A stretch of 7,027 bases of DNA from an uncultured Planctomycetaceae bacterium (GTDB lineage Bacteria > Planctomycetota > Planctomycetia > Pirellulales > UBA1268): assembly GCA_903949225.1 (NCBI GenBank), contig CAJAYZ010000811.1, forward strand, positions 1 through 7,027, written 5' to 3'. The notes beneath the pieces are model-generated. The model worked only from the letters and a program-made list of their open reading frames with translations, was not told where the DNA came from and did not search any database. Below are positions 1-6,214 of the stretch, one piece after another. Numbering within the stretch: position 1 is the first letter of the stretch; the number at the start of each line of letters is the position of its first letter. Position numbers and translations under genes: made by a program.

Positions 1-83
1 CGAAGGAGCGTTTCCTGAAATCAAGGCCCACTGGCGGCAACCAGTGGAGTGAAGCCGCTCTCCACTTTGATCATCGAGGGATT

Positions 84-365
84 ATGCGACGGGTTCTGAT
101 TGCCGCATTCTCAGTAGGATGGCTTCTGCCGATGTGGGCGGCAGGAAGCACGGTGCTTGAGTTTCTCCAAGTAGAGGCGTGGCCGTTGTGGAGAGGTGAG
201 CGACCCGTCAATAGTTTTCCGTTCATTCGGGTGGCGTCACAGGCCTTCGCCTTCGGAGCCGTGTGGCTGGCAGCAGTCATTGCCTGGTGGGCTTGGCGAC
301 TGGCGGGGCTTCAGGAGACTCCGCCCCGCAAAAACAAATCTACCGATGCAATCGACTCGCGATGA
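84..365 (+). CDS. Small hypothetical two-helix membrane protein
   Basis: I do not recognise a family for this 93-residue protein. It starts with a charged MRR followed by a hydrophobic stretch (about residues 4-21), which could be a membrane anchor or signal. A loop rich in Trp, Glu and Arg follows (about 22-48), then a second strong hydrophobic helix (about 52-74, with several Trp and Ala) and a polar, Lys/Arg-containing tail. This gives a small inner-membrane hairpin protein with both ends probably on the same side. The ATG at 84 is the first Met in frame, but the only Shine-Dalgarno-like bases (GAGGG, 76-80) lie just 3 nt before it. The frame is also open back to the left edge of the window, so the true start may lie outside. 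The next gene begins about 160 nt downstream on the same strand; that gap shows nothing recognisable. It is a plausible gene but short, and without a family match it could be spurious. Confidence 0.45.
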   Translation: MRRVLIAAFSVGWLLPMWAAGSTVLEFLQVEAWPLWRGERPVNSFPFIRVASQAFAFGAVWLAAVIAWWAWRLAGLQETPPRKNKSTDAIDSR

Positions 366-526
366 ATCCCTGTGGCGGGGCATCCTCTGGCCGCGAGCCC
401 AAGGGTCGGGGACGTTCGTTGGATGGTCGTGGGCGTGCCCGCCGGTCTCTGAAATCAGTGTCGGTCACAGCGTTCGGTGGGGCGTGGGCGTTTGTGTTCT
501 CAGGCAACCCAGTTGAGGGACGCCGG

Positions 527-1045
527 ATGATGAGTCGCTCGGTTCTTGGTCAGTCTATAAAAGCATGGTGGCGACAACTCTCACTCGGAGTGCTGCTGAT
601 CGCGGTTGGCTATGTCGCTCTCTTTCTTGCTCTCGTTGTGGTTCCAGCCCAAGCGCAACTTCGGGGTCGGCGCTGGGTGGAGTCGCAACAGGGCCGAGTT
701 GGGTTGACGCCGGACTACCGCGTCGAAGGAGGCTGGTACGTAGCCTCCGGATGCTGTCCACTGCCGACACGTCTCGTGAACACCGTTGGAATTGACCTCT
801 TTGCGTCCGTGAAACACGTGGAGTTGGATTGTGAGGAGATTTATACTTTGTCGGGCCTGAGGGATTTCTCTCGGATGGAACACCTCTCCATCAATCAATT
901 CGTTCACGATGCGAGCGTTTTCTACGCCCTTCGAGGATTGCCACGATTGAAGACGGTGACGTTGTCGAAATGGACGGGGCTCACAGCCCAAGAACGTGAC
1001 CGGATATCGAGCTCGCTGAGCGGCGTGCAGGTTGTTTCCGAGTAG
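527..1045 (+). CDS. Membrane-anchored leucine-rich-repeat-like hypothetical protein
   Basis: This 172-residue protein has one N-terminal hydrophobic helix (about residues 20-43) that ends in an AQAQ-like stretch, so it is either an anchor or a cleaved signal. An exported domain follows. After a Gly-Trp-Tyr segment with a Cys-Cys pair (residues 76-77) comes a C-terminal part (about 95-170) with LRR-like spacing: KHVEL, MEHLSI, LRGLPRLKTVTLSKW and a final LSGVQVV. This matches the general plan of a planctomycete family with an N-terminal helix, a 'GG..Y.' region and two or three degenerate LRR units, as I recall it; the binding partner is unknown. The start was placed at the first of two adjacent ATGs (527 and 530) because GAGGGA at 515-520 is a well-placed ribosome binding site. 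The frame is open further upstream to 263, but that would overlap the preceding gene and gives a low-complexity, unlikely sequence. GC is visibly lower than in the right half of the window (30 of 60 bases in 781-840). Confidence 0.72.
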   Translation: MMSRSVLGQSIKAWWRQLSLGVLLIAVGYVALFLALVVVPAQAQLRGRRWVESQQGRVGLTPDYRVEGGWYVASGCCPLPTRLVNTVGIDLFASVKHVELDCEEIYTLSGLRDFSRMEHLSINQFVHDASVFYALRGLPRLKTVTLSKWTGLTAQERDRISSSLSGVQVVSE

Positions 1046-1265
1046 CTTCAGGAGTGTGCGTGACCGGCTTGGGTGTTCTGTGCCAAGCGACATCCGGGGG
1101 CAGGGGCGTGCCGCCGTTTGGCCGTGATTCTTTTTGCCTGCCTCGGATAAGCTGGTCCAGCCGATCACCACCGCGCCGCGTCATTGTGTTCGTTCGATTC
1201 TCGGGTGCAGCGTCGCGCGGAGCGAAGCTGAGGTCGACTCGGCAGAGACCGTCATGTCGACTGGA

Positions 1266-2237
1266 TCAGGATCTCCAAGGCTGGCCAGGACGACGGACGT
1301 TCTCGGCAGCCCGGAGTGTGCGAATGTGCTCCGGTGTGGTCCCGCAACAACCGCCCACAATGTGAACCGGCCACGTTTGAGCGTGTTGCAAGTAGCCATC
1401 CGGGGCAATGGCGTCGGTGTTGATCCAGCCTTGAACCTCGTCGGCATAGCCGACGTTTCCATAGGCAATCAGAGGGAAATCAGGTCCGCAGGCCGATCGC
1501 AACTCGCGCAGTGGTTTCGAGAGCGTGTCGGTCGGTCCGCAATTCACGCCCAAGCCCGTTACTCCCAGCGGTAACAACATTGCGGCGGCAGCCGCCACCG
1601 TCTCGCCAGACAGGATTCGACCTTCACGGTCACAGGCGAAACTGACCCACGTGGGCCGGCCGGTGATCGTCGCCAACTTGGCCGCGATGACGGCTTCCCG
1701 AATCGAGTTCATCGTCTCGAGGAGCAGCACGTTTACGCCCGCTTCGACGAGATGATCGATGCGCTCCGAGTGCTCGCTGTGGCACTCGTCATCGGTTGGC
1801 ACGAGGTCGGGGCGATAGCAATCCTCGAGTGGGGATACTGAGCCGGCAACCTGTGCAGGTCGCCCGTATTCCGAGACAGCCTCACGAGCGGTCGCCACCG
1901 CGCGTACGGTCAGTTCCCGTGCGGTCTGCCCTGTGCCCCCCAGCACGCGGCGATGCGTGCGAAAGGTGTTGGCGGTGATGATGTCTGCGCCAGCGGTCAA
2001 ATACTCGAGATGAATCTGACGCAAGACGTTCAGCCCCGTATCCGTGGTGAGCGCGCTCGCCGACCACAGTGGCAAGCCGGTGTCCACCCCGCGCCGGTTC
2101 AATTCGGTGCCGGTTGCGCCATCAAGCAAGAGACGGTCACCTGTCACCATTTCTGGTTCGTCCGTGACTTCTCTGAGGGAAGCCGTAAACTTCCGCAGGA
2201 GAGAGATGAGGTGTTTCGGGGGTGTCGGCCGTCGCAT
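1266..2237 (-). CDS. Homocysteine S-methyltransferase family protein
   Basis: This 323-residue cytosolic enzyme belongs to the homocysteine S-methyltransferase (Pcc1/MmuM, MetH N-terminal) TIM-barrel family. The family transfers a methyl group from S-methylmethionine, S-adenosylmethionine or another donor to homocysteine to make methionine. The family signature is complete: LLDGATGTEL near residues 37-46, ITANTF at 87-92, LLLETMNS at 171-178, GVNCG with Cys233, and GGCCGT with Cys297-Cys298. The three Cys are the zinc ligands that activate the homocysteine thiol. Length is normal for the stand-alone form, with no cobalamin or folate domain, so the donor cannot be named. The start is uncertain. 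ATG at 2237 leaves a CATAAT box 38 nt upstream, while ATG at 2150 puts the conserved core six residues from the N-terminus, also usual for the family; neither has a clear ribosome binding site. It diverges from the gene at 2355 and faces the gene ending at 1045. No methionine-pathway neighbours are visible. Confidence 0.93.
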   Translation of the reverse strand: MRRPTPPKHLISLLRKFTASLREVTDEPEMVTGDRLLLDGATGTELNRRGVDTGLPLWSASALTTDTGLNVLRQIHLEYLTAGADIITANTFRTHRRVLGGTGQTARELTVRAVATAREAVSEYGRPAQVAGSVSPLEDCYRPDLVPTDDECHSEHSERIDHLVEAGVNVLLLETMNSIREAVIAAKLATITGRPTWVSFACDREGRILSGETVAAAAAMLLPLGVTGLGVNCGPTDTLSKPLRELRSACGPDFPLIAYGNVGYADEVQGWINTDAIAPDGYLQHAQTWPVHIVGGCCGTTPEHIRTLRAAENVRRPGQPWRS

Positions 2238-2275
2238 CCGGCGGCGGGCACTTTTTCCAGAGCCTGCTCAGGAGC

Positions 2276-2281
2276 ATTATG
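2276..2281 (-). promoter_or_regulatory. Candidate -10 box for the homocysteine methyltransferase gene
   Basis: Read on the minus strand the hexamer is CATAAT, five of six matches to the bacterial -10 consensus, and it sits in a small palindrome (GCATAATGC). It ends 38 nt before the ATG at 2237, nearly the same spacing as the TATC boxes of other genes in this window. No convincing -35 element was found. This supports, weakly, the upstream start of the minus-strand gene. Confidence 0.35.
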
Positions 2282-2354
2282 CTGCCTTCTCCGCAGTCCG
2301 GAAGAAGTGGGCCGCTTCAGGCCCGTGCTTGCTGATTCACTCGAGACAAATCAG

Positions 2355-3269
2355 ATGAACAGTCCTCGAAACAAAAATCTCGACTGGGCCGAGGAGAACG
2401 GATACGAGTACCAAGCCGGGCAGGCAGGCAGTTCCCGCGATCATGTTCTCGGAATTGATCGAAACAGGCTGTTCGAGATCGTCGATATGCGGGTAGAAAT
2501 GCCCAGTGACGGAGAGGTGTATTCCGTTTGGCAAACGATCGCCGTGATCCCCACCGCGGGAGTGAACCTGCCATCGTTCGACCTCGTGGCCCGGCGCGAG
2601 GCTGGAGCCTTGAGCTTCGTGGGCATCAAGGGGCTGGAACTGAAACTCGCAGCCACCGCCCCGCTCGATGACCAGCGGTTGCTCGAGGCCTTCAACAACA
2701 ACTACTTTCTCTTCGGTGGAGGCGTTCGCCGCGCCCTTGCGGCATCTCCACAATCCACCGATGAGCCCGTTCCCAGCCCTGCCGAGATGGCTTCGATCTG
2801 CAAGCCCAGCGTTCTCCGTTTTCTGGCCACCGCCGTCACGGGATCGATCGAGGTGCGGAAGGGGTGTCTGACGATGCGTGCCCCGCAGACCCGGATCATC
2901 GGACCCGGTGTGAGTGACACCATTTTGGAAGGCAGGGAACGCGAGAGCCTGTTGACCGTCGCCAACGACCTGTTGGATGTGCTCGCGAATGCGGCGAGCG
3001 AGGCCCCTCTGCCCGGGTTGACCGTGGAGAACAACTTCCGCCCAGCCGAACTGCTCGGCAGCGTCCTGGGAGGCGTTTTGGGCTTCGTTCTCGGTGGCTT
3101 CGTCGGTCTTTTGTCGTTGTTCCTGCTGGACGAGAAGCACTTACTGCTGGTCCCTGGACTGGCCTTGGGCGGAGCGGCCCTGGGGTGTTTTCTCGGTAAG
3201 ACGGTGTGGGGCTTTCCCCGGCGGCGTCGGCGGCCCGACAGACCGCCTCAGGCCGCTCCGTGCCGGTAG
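2355..3269 (+). CDS. Hypothetical protein with C-terminal glycine-rich membrane hairpin
   Basis: No family is recognised with certainty for this 304-residue protein. Residues 1-230 look soluble and mixed alpha/beta: a WAEENGYEY segment, a beta-rich stretch (about 55-100, with LPSFDLVAR), a helix with LLEAFNNNYFLFGG (about 109-122), and another unit around 152-212. This order is loosely reminiscent of uncharacterised membrane-linked proteins of actinobacteria and planctomycetes, but that is only an impression. The C-terminus has two hydrophobic helices (about 233-258 and 263-285) rich in spaced glycines (GSVLGGVLGFVLGG and LALGGAALG), a glycine-zipper style hairpin. A run of five arginines follows and would hold the tail in the cytoplasm. 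ATG 2355 was chosen because longer starts run across the divergent gene and give unlikely sequence; no clear ribosome binding site precedes it. The last 22 bp overlap the end of the convergent gene at 3248-3688. Coding here is supported by the sustained domain-like pattern. Confidence 0.72.
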   Translation: MNSPRNKNLDWAEENGYEYQAGQAGSSRDHVLGIDRNRLFEIVDMRVEMPSDGEVYSVWQTIAVIPTAGVNLPSFDLVARREAGALSFVGIKGLELKLAATAPLDDQRLLEAFNNNYFLFGGGVRRALAASPQSTDEPVPSPAEMASICKPSVLRFLATAVTGSIEVRKGCLTMRAPQTRIIGPGVSDTILEGRERESLLTVANDLLDVLANAASEAPLPGLTVENNFRPAELLGSVLGGVLGFVLGGFVGLLSLFLLDEKHLLLVPGLALGGAALGCFLGKTVWGFPRRRRRPDRPPQAAPCR

Positions 3270-3688
3270 GCAGGACGGTTGACGCTGAACCGTACCGCTC
3301 CGGTGGACTCGATCACCGCGCTCACCTCCGGAGACGTTCCCGTCTCGAGCGACTCCGCGAGCGATTCCCGGTAGAGGACGAGTTTTGAGGTCCGCCCGGC
3401 TGCACGGATCGTGATCAGATGATCGAAGCGGGTATTCGCTCGGTCGAGCGGGAGTTGAATCGTCCGTTGCGTCGGGATGCCGATGCGCCGCTCTGCCACG
3501 TCGACTCTGGTGGCCGGCCGGCCCGTTTGTGGTAGCCCAGCCACCGCATACTGCGCCGGAACACCATGCGGATTAGCGATCCGGATCTCAATCGCGCCGC
3601 GGGGGGAGTCCGCCGACGGCAGCACGACGGGGAACACGGCCGCGGCGGAGGACGACGTGAACGAGTCGAAGAGTTCGCGGAGCGTCAT
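3248..3688 (-). CDS. Hypothetical protein, unknown function
   Basis: This 146-residue protein is not recognised. It has no signal peptide or membrane helix. Its N-terminus (MTLRELFDSFTSSS) looks like an amphipathic helix. The rest alternates short hydrophobic and polar stretches typical of beta strands, for example GAIEIRIANP, VDVAERRIGIP, RTIQLPL, FDHLITIRAAG, TSKLVLYRE and GAVRFSVNRP, suggesting a small beta-sandwich or immunoglobulin-like fold. That fold is an inference from pattern only. Codon use is strongly biased to G or C in the third position, as expected for a real gene in this high-GC genome. The ATG at 3688 has an AAAGG-like site about 12 nt upstream, and a promoter-like CCGGTTATC lies 41 nt before it. 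The gene is convergent with the membrane-hairpin gene and shares its last 22 bp, and it is separated by a 383-bp gap from the plus-strand gene at 4072. Confidence 0.68.
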   Translation of the reverse strand: MTLRELFDSFTSSSAAAVFPVVLPSADSPRGAIEIRIANPHGVPAQYAVAGLPQTGRPATRVDVAERRIGIPTQRTIQLPLDRANTRFDHLITIRAAGRTSKLVLYRESLAESLETGTSPEVSAVIESTGAVRFSVNRPAYRHGAA

Positions 3689-4071
3689 GGCTGGTGGTTG
3701 CCTTTCGAGTCGATCGGACCGAGGAGTCTGATAACCGGCTTCCCTCAGAACCGCGGACTTTTTTCCCCGTTAACACCCGTCCGCGCTAGGGCCCTTACGG
3801 GGCTGACATGGAGCAACCGATCCCGAGGGACGGAGCGGTCAAAGCTGGGGACGGACGGAGGCGGCTGGGACGAAGTGGGCGTCATCCAGTGACAAAACGG
3901 CCCCCGGGCCAACGTGCAGAGACGCTCTCCGGGACGATTGCATTATCGATGTTTTCTATTTGAATGAGAGCAGCGTTCGATTGGTCCAATACAAGACGGC
4001 GGCCTAGAAATGCCGAGGAGATGGGTGTTCCGATCTCTTGTGTCACTTCAACCACCCCTGGGAACCAAACC
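3689..4071. other. 383-bp divergent intergenic region without a clear gene
   Basis: This gap separates two divergently transcribed genes. Apart from the CCGGTTATC promoter candidate at its left, it holds a T-run (3769-3774, after CCGCGG), the palindrome CTAGGGCCCT near 3787, a GC-rich CGGCCCCCGGGCC stretch near 3898 and an AT-richer patch (GCATTATCGATGTTTTCTATTTG, about 3940-3962) that could carry a plus-strand promoter for the gene at 4072. A 51-codon open frame at 3808-3963 has no ribosome binding site and basic low-complexity sequence, and is not called. Confidence 0.4.
3730..3738 (-). promoter_or_regulatory. Candidate promoter element CCGGTTATC (gene at 3248-3688)
   Basis: On the minus strand this reads CCGGTTATC and leaves 41 nt to the ATG at 3688. 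It differs in one base from CCGGGTATC found at nearly the same distance upstream of two other genes in the window. TATCAG would be the -10 hexamer, giving a leader of roughly 30 nt. No clear -35 was seen. The assignment rests on recurrence and position. Confidence 0.45.
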
Positions 4072-4431
4072 ATGCACGTGGATGTGAAGACCAATGCCGT
4101 CGAAATCGCGGAGGAATTGCAGCATCGGATCGATCGCAGGCTGCGATTCGCGCTCGCACGGTTCGGCGACCGGATCAGCCGGGTCGTCGTCTATCTCAGC
4201 GACCTCAACGGACCGAAAGGGGGCATCGACAAGTCTGTCCGCGTCCTCACCCGCATCGACGGAGTCGGCCTCGTCGTGGCGATGGTCGTCGATTCCGACT
4301 GGACCGTGGCCGTCGACAGGGCCGCGCATCGCATCGGCCACAACGTTGCCCGGTCGTTGATCCGGCAACGTCAGCGAGTGTCCGGCGTGAACCGGTCGTC
4401 GAACGCTGCTCCGTTGCCCCGGGGCAGGTGA
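4072..4431 (+). CDS. RaiA/HPF-like ribosome-associated protein
   Basis: This 119-residue protein resembles the RaiA/HPF (sigma-54 modulation, ribosome hibernation) family. In characterised members a beta-alpha-beta-beta-beta-alpha domain binds the small ribosomal subunit near the tRNA and mRNA channel in stationary phase. The sequence shows the expected order: a first strand (MHVDVKTNAVEI), a helix (EELQHRIDRRLRFALARFG), strands (ISRVVVYLSDLNGPKGG, KSVRVLTRID, GLVVAMVVD) and a final helix with DRAAHRIGHNVARSLIRQRQR. 'LSDLNGP.GG.DK' is a hallmark I associate with planctomycete members. It lacks the extra C-terminal dimerisation domain of long HPF, so it is of the short type, with a brief polar tail. 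Start 4072 is preferred over upstream in-frame ATGs (3964 and 4021) because the family domain begins there; the ribosome binding site is weak. No ribosomal or sigma-54 gene is adjacent. Whether it hibernates ribosomes in this organism is inferred. Confidence 0.8.
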   Translation: MHVDVKTNAVEIAEELQHRIDRRLRFALARFGDRISRVVVYLSDLNGPKGGIDKSVRVLTRIDGVGLVVAMVVDSDWTVAVDRAAHRIGHNVARSLIRQRQRVSGVNRSSNAAPLPRGR

Positions 4432-4453
4432 ACCGATCCTTCGTGGACGGTGT

Positions 4454-4499
4454 GGCCGCGGGAGCGCGGGGAATCCAGAGCCCCGCCGCTTCCGCGGCC
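4454..4499 (+). terminator. Strong GC hairpin, probable transcription terminator
   Basis: The left arm 4454-4471 and right arm 4481-4499 pair over 18 base pairs around a 9-nt loop (AATCCAGAG). The pairing is broken only by one bulged C (4487) and one G-T wobble (4462/4491). The outer segment is GGCCGCGG with CCGCGGCC and the inner one is GCGGGG with CCCCGC. It begins 22 nt after the stop codon of the RaiA/HPF-like gene and ends 38 nt before the promoter-like CCGGGTATC of the next gene, so a terminator between two units is the simplest reading. No T-run follows, so it is not a textbook intrinsic terminator; it could instead stabilise the mRNA 3' end. Confidence 0.6.
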
Positions 4500-4537
4500 C
4501 CCGTCGCTTCGGCGAGGGCTGCGCGCTTCGCTGGCGG

Positions 4538-4546
4538 CCGGGTATC
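4538..4546 (+). promoter_or_regulatory. Candidate promoter element CCGGGTATC (solute-binding protein gene)
   Basis: The element leaves 43 nt to the ATG at 4590 and follows the strong hairpin at 4454-4499. The identical 9-mer lies 39 nt before the dehydratase gene and a one-base variant lies 41 nt before the minus-strand gene at 3688. TATCTT (4543-4548) would be the -10 hexamer. No good -35 match was found. Confidence 0.5.
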
Positions 4547-4589
4547 TTCAATTCGGTCGGCGTTCAGTTCCTTTCAGGCGGGCACCCCC

Positions 4590-6107
4590 ATGAACGATCT
4601 CGATCGGCAGCAGCGTCTCCATGTGGCGACGATGGCGGGGAGGTACCGGGCCGGATCGATCGACAGGCGGCGCTTTCTCCGTGCCGCCGCCGCGTCCGGC
4701 TTCGGTTTCGCCTCGGCCCGCTACCTGGCGGGGATGCGCGGTGTTGCGGCACAGTTGACTCCCTCAGCTCCCCTGGCCGAGAGCGGCCTCACCGATATCC
4801 AGAGGCACTTTCTCCGAGAGGTGGGAGGAGGCTTCAAAGGGACTCGGATCAGGGTCGTGTCGGAGAACACGCCCCCCGGGGAGATCATCGGGCGGATGAT
4901 CCGTGAGGAGTTCACGCCGCTGACCGGCATCGAGGTCGACTGGACACCGATGCCGCTCGAGCAGGTGCTCGCCAAGACCGTGGCCGACACGCTTGCCGGC
5001 GCCGACGGCTCCAAGGGGCACGTCGACATCTTCTACTGGGATCAGGCCTGGCTCGCCCGGTTTGCCGACGAGAGTGTCGGCGTTGCCGAGCTCCTCGACC
5101 GGCGCGAGTTCGCCTATCCGGACTACGACTTCGACGACTTTCTGCCGCAGCTCGTCGAGGCGACCGCCAGCTACGACGGCCGAATCGTCGGCGTCCCCTT
5201 CGATATCCCGATCTTCATCATGCTCTTCCGCAGGGACATCCTCGACGATCTCGGGCTCGCCGTGCCGACGACGATGCCGGAATACCTCGACGTCGTGAAG
5301 GCGATCGACGAATCGCGGCGTGGCAGCGGTGTGAGGGGGACGGCCGGCCAGTGGAAGACCGGGCACTTCTCCCTCCAGTGCGAGGCGTCAGCCTGGATGT
5401 GGGCCCATGGCGGCCATCATTTCGGCAGCGACAACCGCCCCGATTACGTCACCGACGGGAATCGACGCGGGCTGGAATACATGCTCGAGCTCGGGAAGCA
5501 CATGAGCCCGGAATCGAGCGGCTGGGACTGGAACGGACAGGCCGAGGCGCTCACGCAGGGCCGGGCCGGGATCGTCATCTCCTGGAGCGAGTTTTTTCCT
5601 GGCTGTGACGATGAGCGGCAAAGCAAGGTGGTGGGGCTCGTCGAGGCGGCCGACTGCCCGCGCGAGGCGGCACTGCTTTCGAAGGCCGACTGCGGCTTTC
5701 ACGAGACGCCCGGCATCAGCCGCCAGGGGGGATCGTGCCTGGCGCTAAGCCGGCATGCACCCAACCCCGATCCGGCCTGGATCTTCATGCAGTGGGCCAC
5801 GAGCGCCGATGTCACCGCCCGGGCGAATGCCTCCGGTGCCGACACGCCGGTGCGGAGGAGTAGTTTCTCCGATCCGCGGGTGCTGGCGAAGAATGCTCCC
5901 ATGCTGGGTACGACCCGGCACTTCGACGTGACGCGCCGGGCGATCGAGGGGCGGATGGGAACCTCGCCGCATCTCCCTGCCTGGGTGTCACTGGCCACCG
6001 AGGTCAACGCGGCCGAATTGGGGCGTCTCACGACCGGGCAACAGGGGATCGACGCGACCCTCCGGGCGATCAACGAGAAGACGGTCGCGTTCCTGGCCAA
6101 CGACTGA
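4590..6107 (+). CDS. Tat-exported ABC transporter substrate-binding protein (sugar-type, family 1)
   Basis: This 505-residue protein is an extracytoplasmic solute-binding protein of the MalE/UgpB-like class, which captures a solute, usually a sugar or glycoside, and delivers it to an ABC permease. The N-terminus carries a twin-arginine signal: DRRRFLR at residues 25-31, an Ala/Gly/Phe-rich core, and a likely cleavage site after VAA (52-54). It is thus probably folded before export to the periplasm. Family features include GTRIRVVSENTPPGEII as first strand and helix, DIFYWDQAWLARFAD, YDGRIVGVPFDIPIFIMLFRRDIL (the usual 'G..yGvP......l.Y....f' segment), SAWMWAHGG, a GRAGIVISW segment, and PDPAWIFMQWATS near the C-terminus. 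AGGCGG at 4576-4581 lies 8 nt before the ATG at 4590; longer open frames upstream run across the preceding gene and the hairpin. No permease or ATPase gene lies beside it, so the transporter partner is elsewhere or just absent. The ligand cannot be told. Confidence 0.9.
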   Translation: MNDLDRQQRLHVATMAGRYRAGSIDRRRFLRAAAASGFGFASARYLAGMRGVAAQLTPSAPLAESGLTDIQRHFLREVGGGFKGTRIRVVSENTPPGEIIGRMIREEFTPLTGIEVDWTPMPLEQVLAKTVADTLAGADGSKGHVDIFYWDQAWLARFADESVGVAELLDRREFAYPDYDFDDFLPQLVEATASYDGRIVGVPFDIPIFIMLFRRDILDDLGLAVPTTMPEYLDVVKAIDESRRGSGVRGTAGQWKTGHFSLQCEASAWMWAHGGHHFGSDNRPDYVTDGNRRGLEYMLELGKHMSPESSGWDWNGQAEALTQGRAGIVISWSEFFPGCDDERQSKVVGLVEAADCPREAALLSKADCGFHETPGISRQGGSCLALSRHAPNPDPAWIFMQWATSADVTARANASGADTPVRRSSFSDPRVLAKNAPMLGTTRHFDVTRRAIEGRMGTSPHLPAWVSLATEVNAAELGRLTTGQQGIDATLRAINEKTVAFLAND

Positions 6108-6108
6108 C

Positions 6109-6137
6109 CTGGAACCGGCCCCGACACGGGTTTCCAG
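6109..6137 (+). terminator. Small hairpin just after the solute-binding protein gene
   Basis: CTGGAACC (6109-6116) can pair with GGTTTCCAG (6129-6137) with one bulged T, around a 12-nt loop. It begins one base after the stop codon. A TTTT run occurs at 6152-6155, about 15 nt beyond the stem. It is a weak terminator candidate on its own. Confidence 0.3.
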
Positions 6138-6164
6138 AAGTCCCTCTGGCATTTTCAGTTTCCT

Positions 6165-6179
6165 GGGGCATCGTGCCCC
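6165..6179 (+). terminator. Perfect short hairpin between the solute-binding protein and dehydratase genes
   Basis: GGGGCA (6165-6170) and TGCCCC (6174-6179) are perfect inverted repeats around a TCG loop. The hairpin lies 57 nt after the stop of the upstream gene and 35 nt before the promoter-like CCGGGTATC of the next. Its position fits a terminator, but no T-run follows. Confidence 0.35.
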
Positions 6180-6214
6180 TCCGCCGGGTGAAGGGATGCT
6201 TGTTCCCCGCGTTG

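Noticed and set aside
1067..1088. Inverted repeat GCTTGG / CCAAGC after the LRR-like gene
   Set aside because: Six pairs around a 10-nt loop with no T-run directly after; too weak to call a terminator, although its position 21 nt past the stop codon fits.
581..1171. Long minus-strand open frame (196 codons) opposite the LRR-like gene
   Set aside because: It lies entirely across a better plus-strand gene with a good ribosome binding site and membrane helix, and its own sequence is Arg/His/Pro-rich without domain-like pattern.
2151..2354. SAM or cobalamin riboswitch upstream of the homocysteine methyltransferase
   Set aside because: The divergent spacer is only about 120 nt and shows none of the conserved helices or boxes of these riboswitches.
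2337..3140. Minus-strand open frame (267 codons) opposite the membrane-hairpin gene
   Set aside because: Gln/Gly/Arg-rich sequence typical of the complement of a high-GC gene; the plus strand shows membrane helices and alternating structure.
3808..3963. Short plus-strand open frame of 51 codons followed directly by ATG at 3964
   Set aside because: No ribosome binding site and low-complexity basic sequence; no recognised family, so it is left uncalled.
4038..4589. In-frame upstream extension of the solute-binding protein gene
   Set aside because: It would cover the RaiA/HPF-like gene in another frame, the strong hairpin and the promoter motif, and bury the Tat signal inside the protein.
4764..5366. 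Minus-strand open frame (200 codons) within the solute-binding protein gene
   Set aside because: Shadow of a well-supported gene; Val/Asp/His-rich repetitive composition with no recognisable motif.
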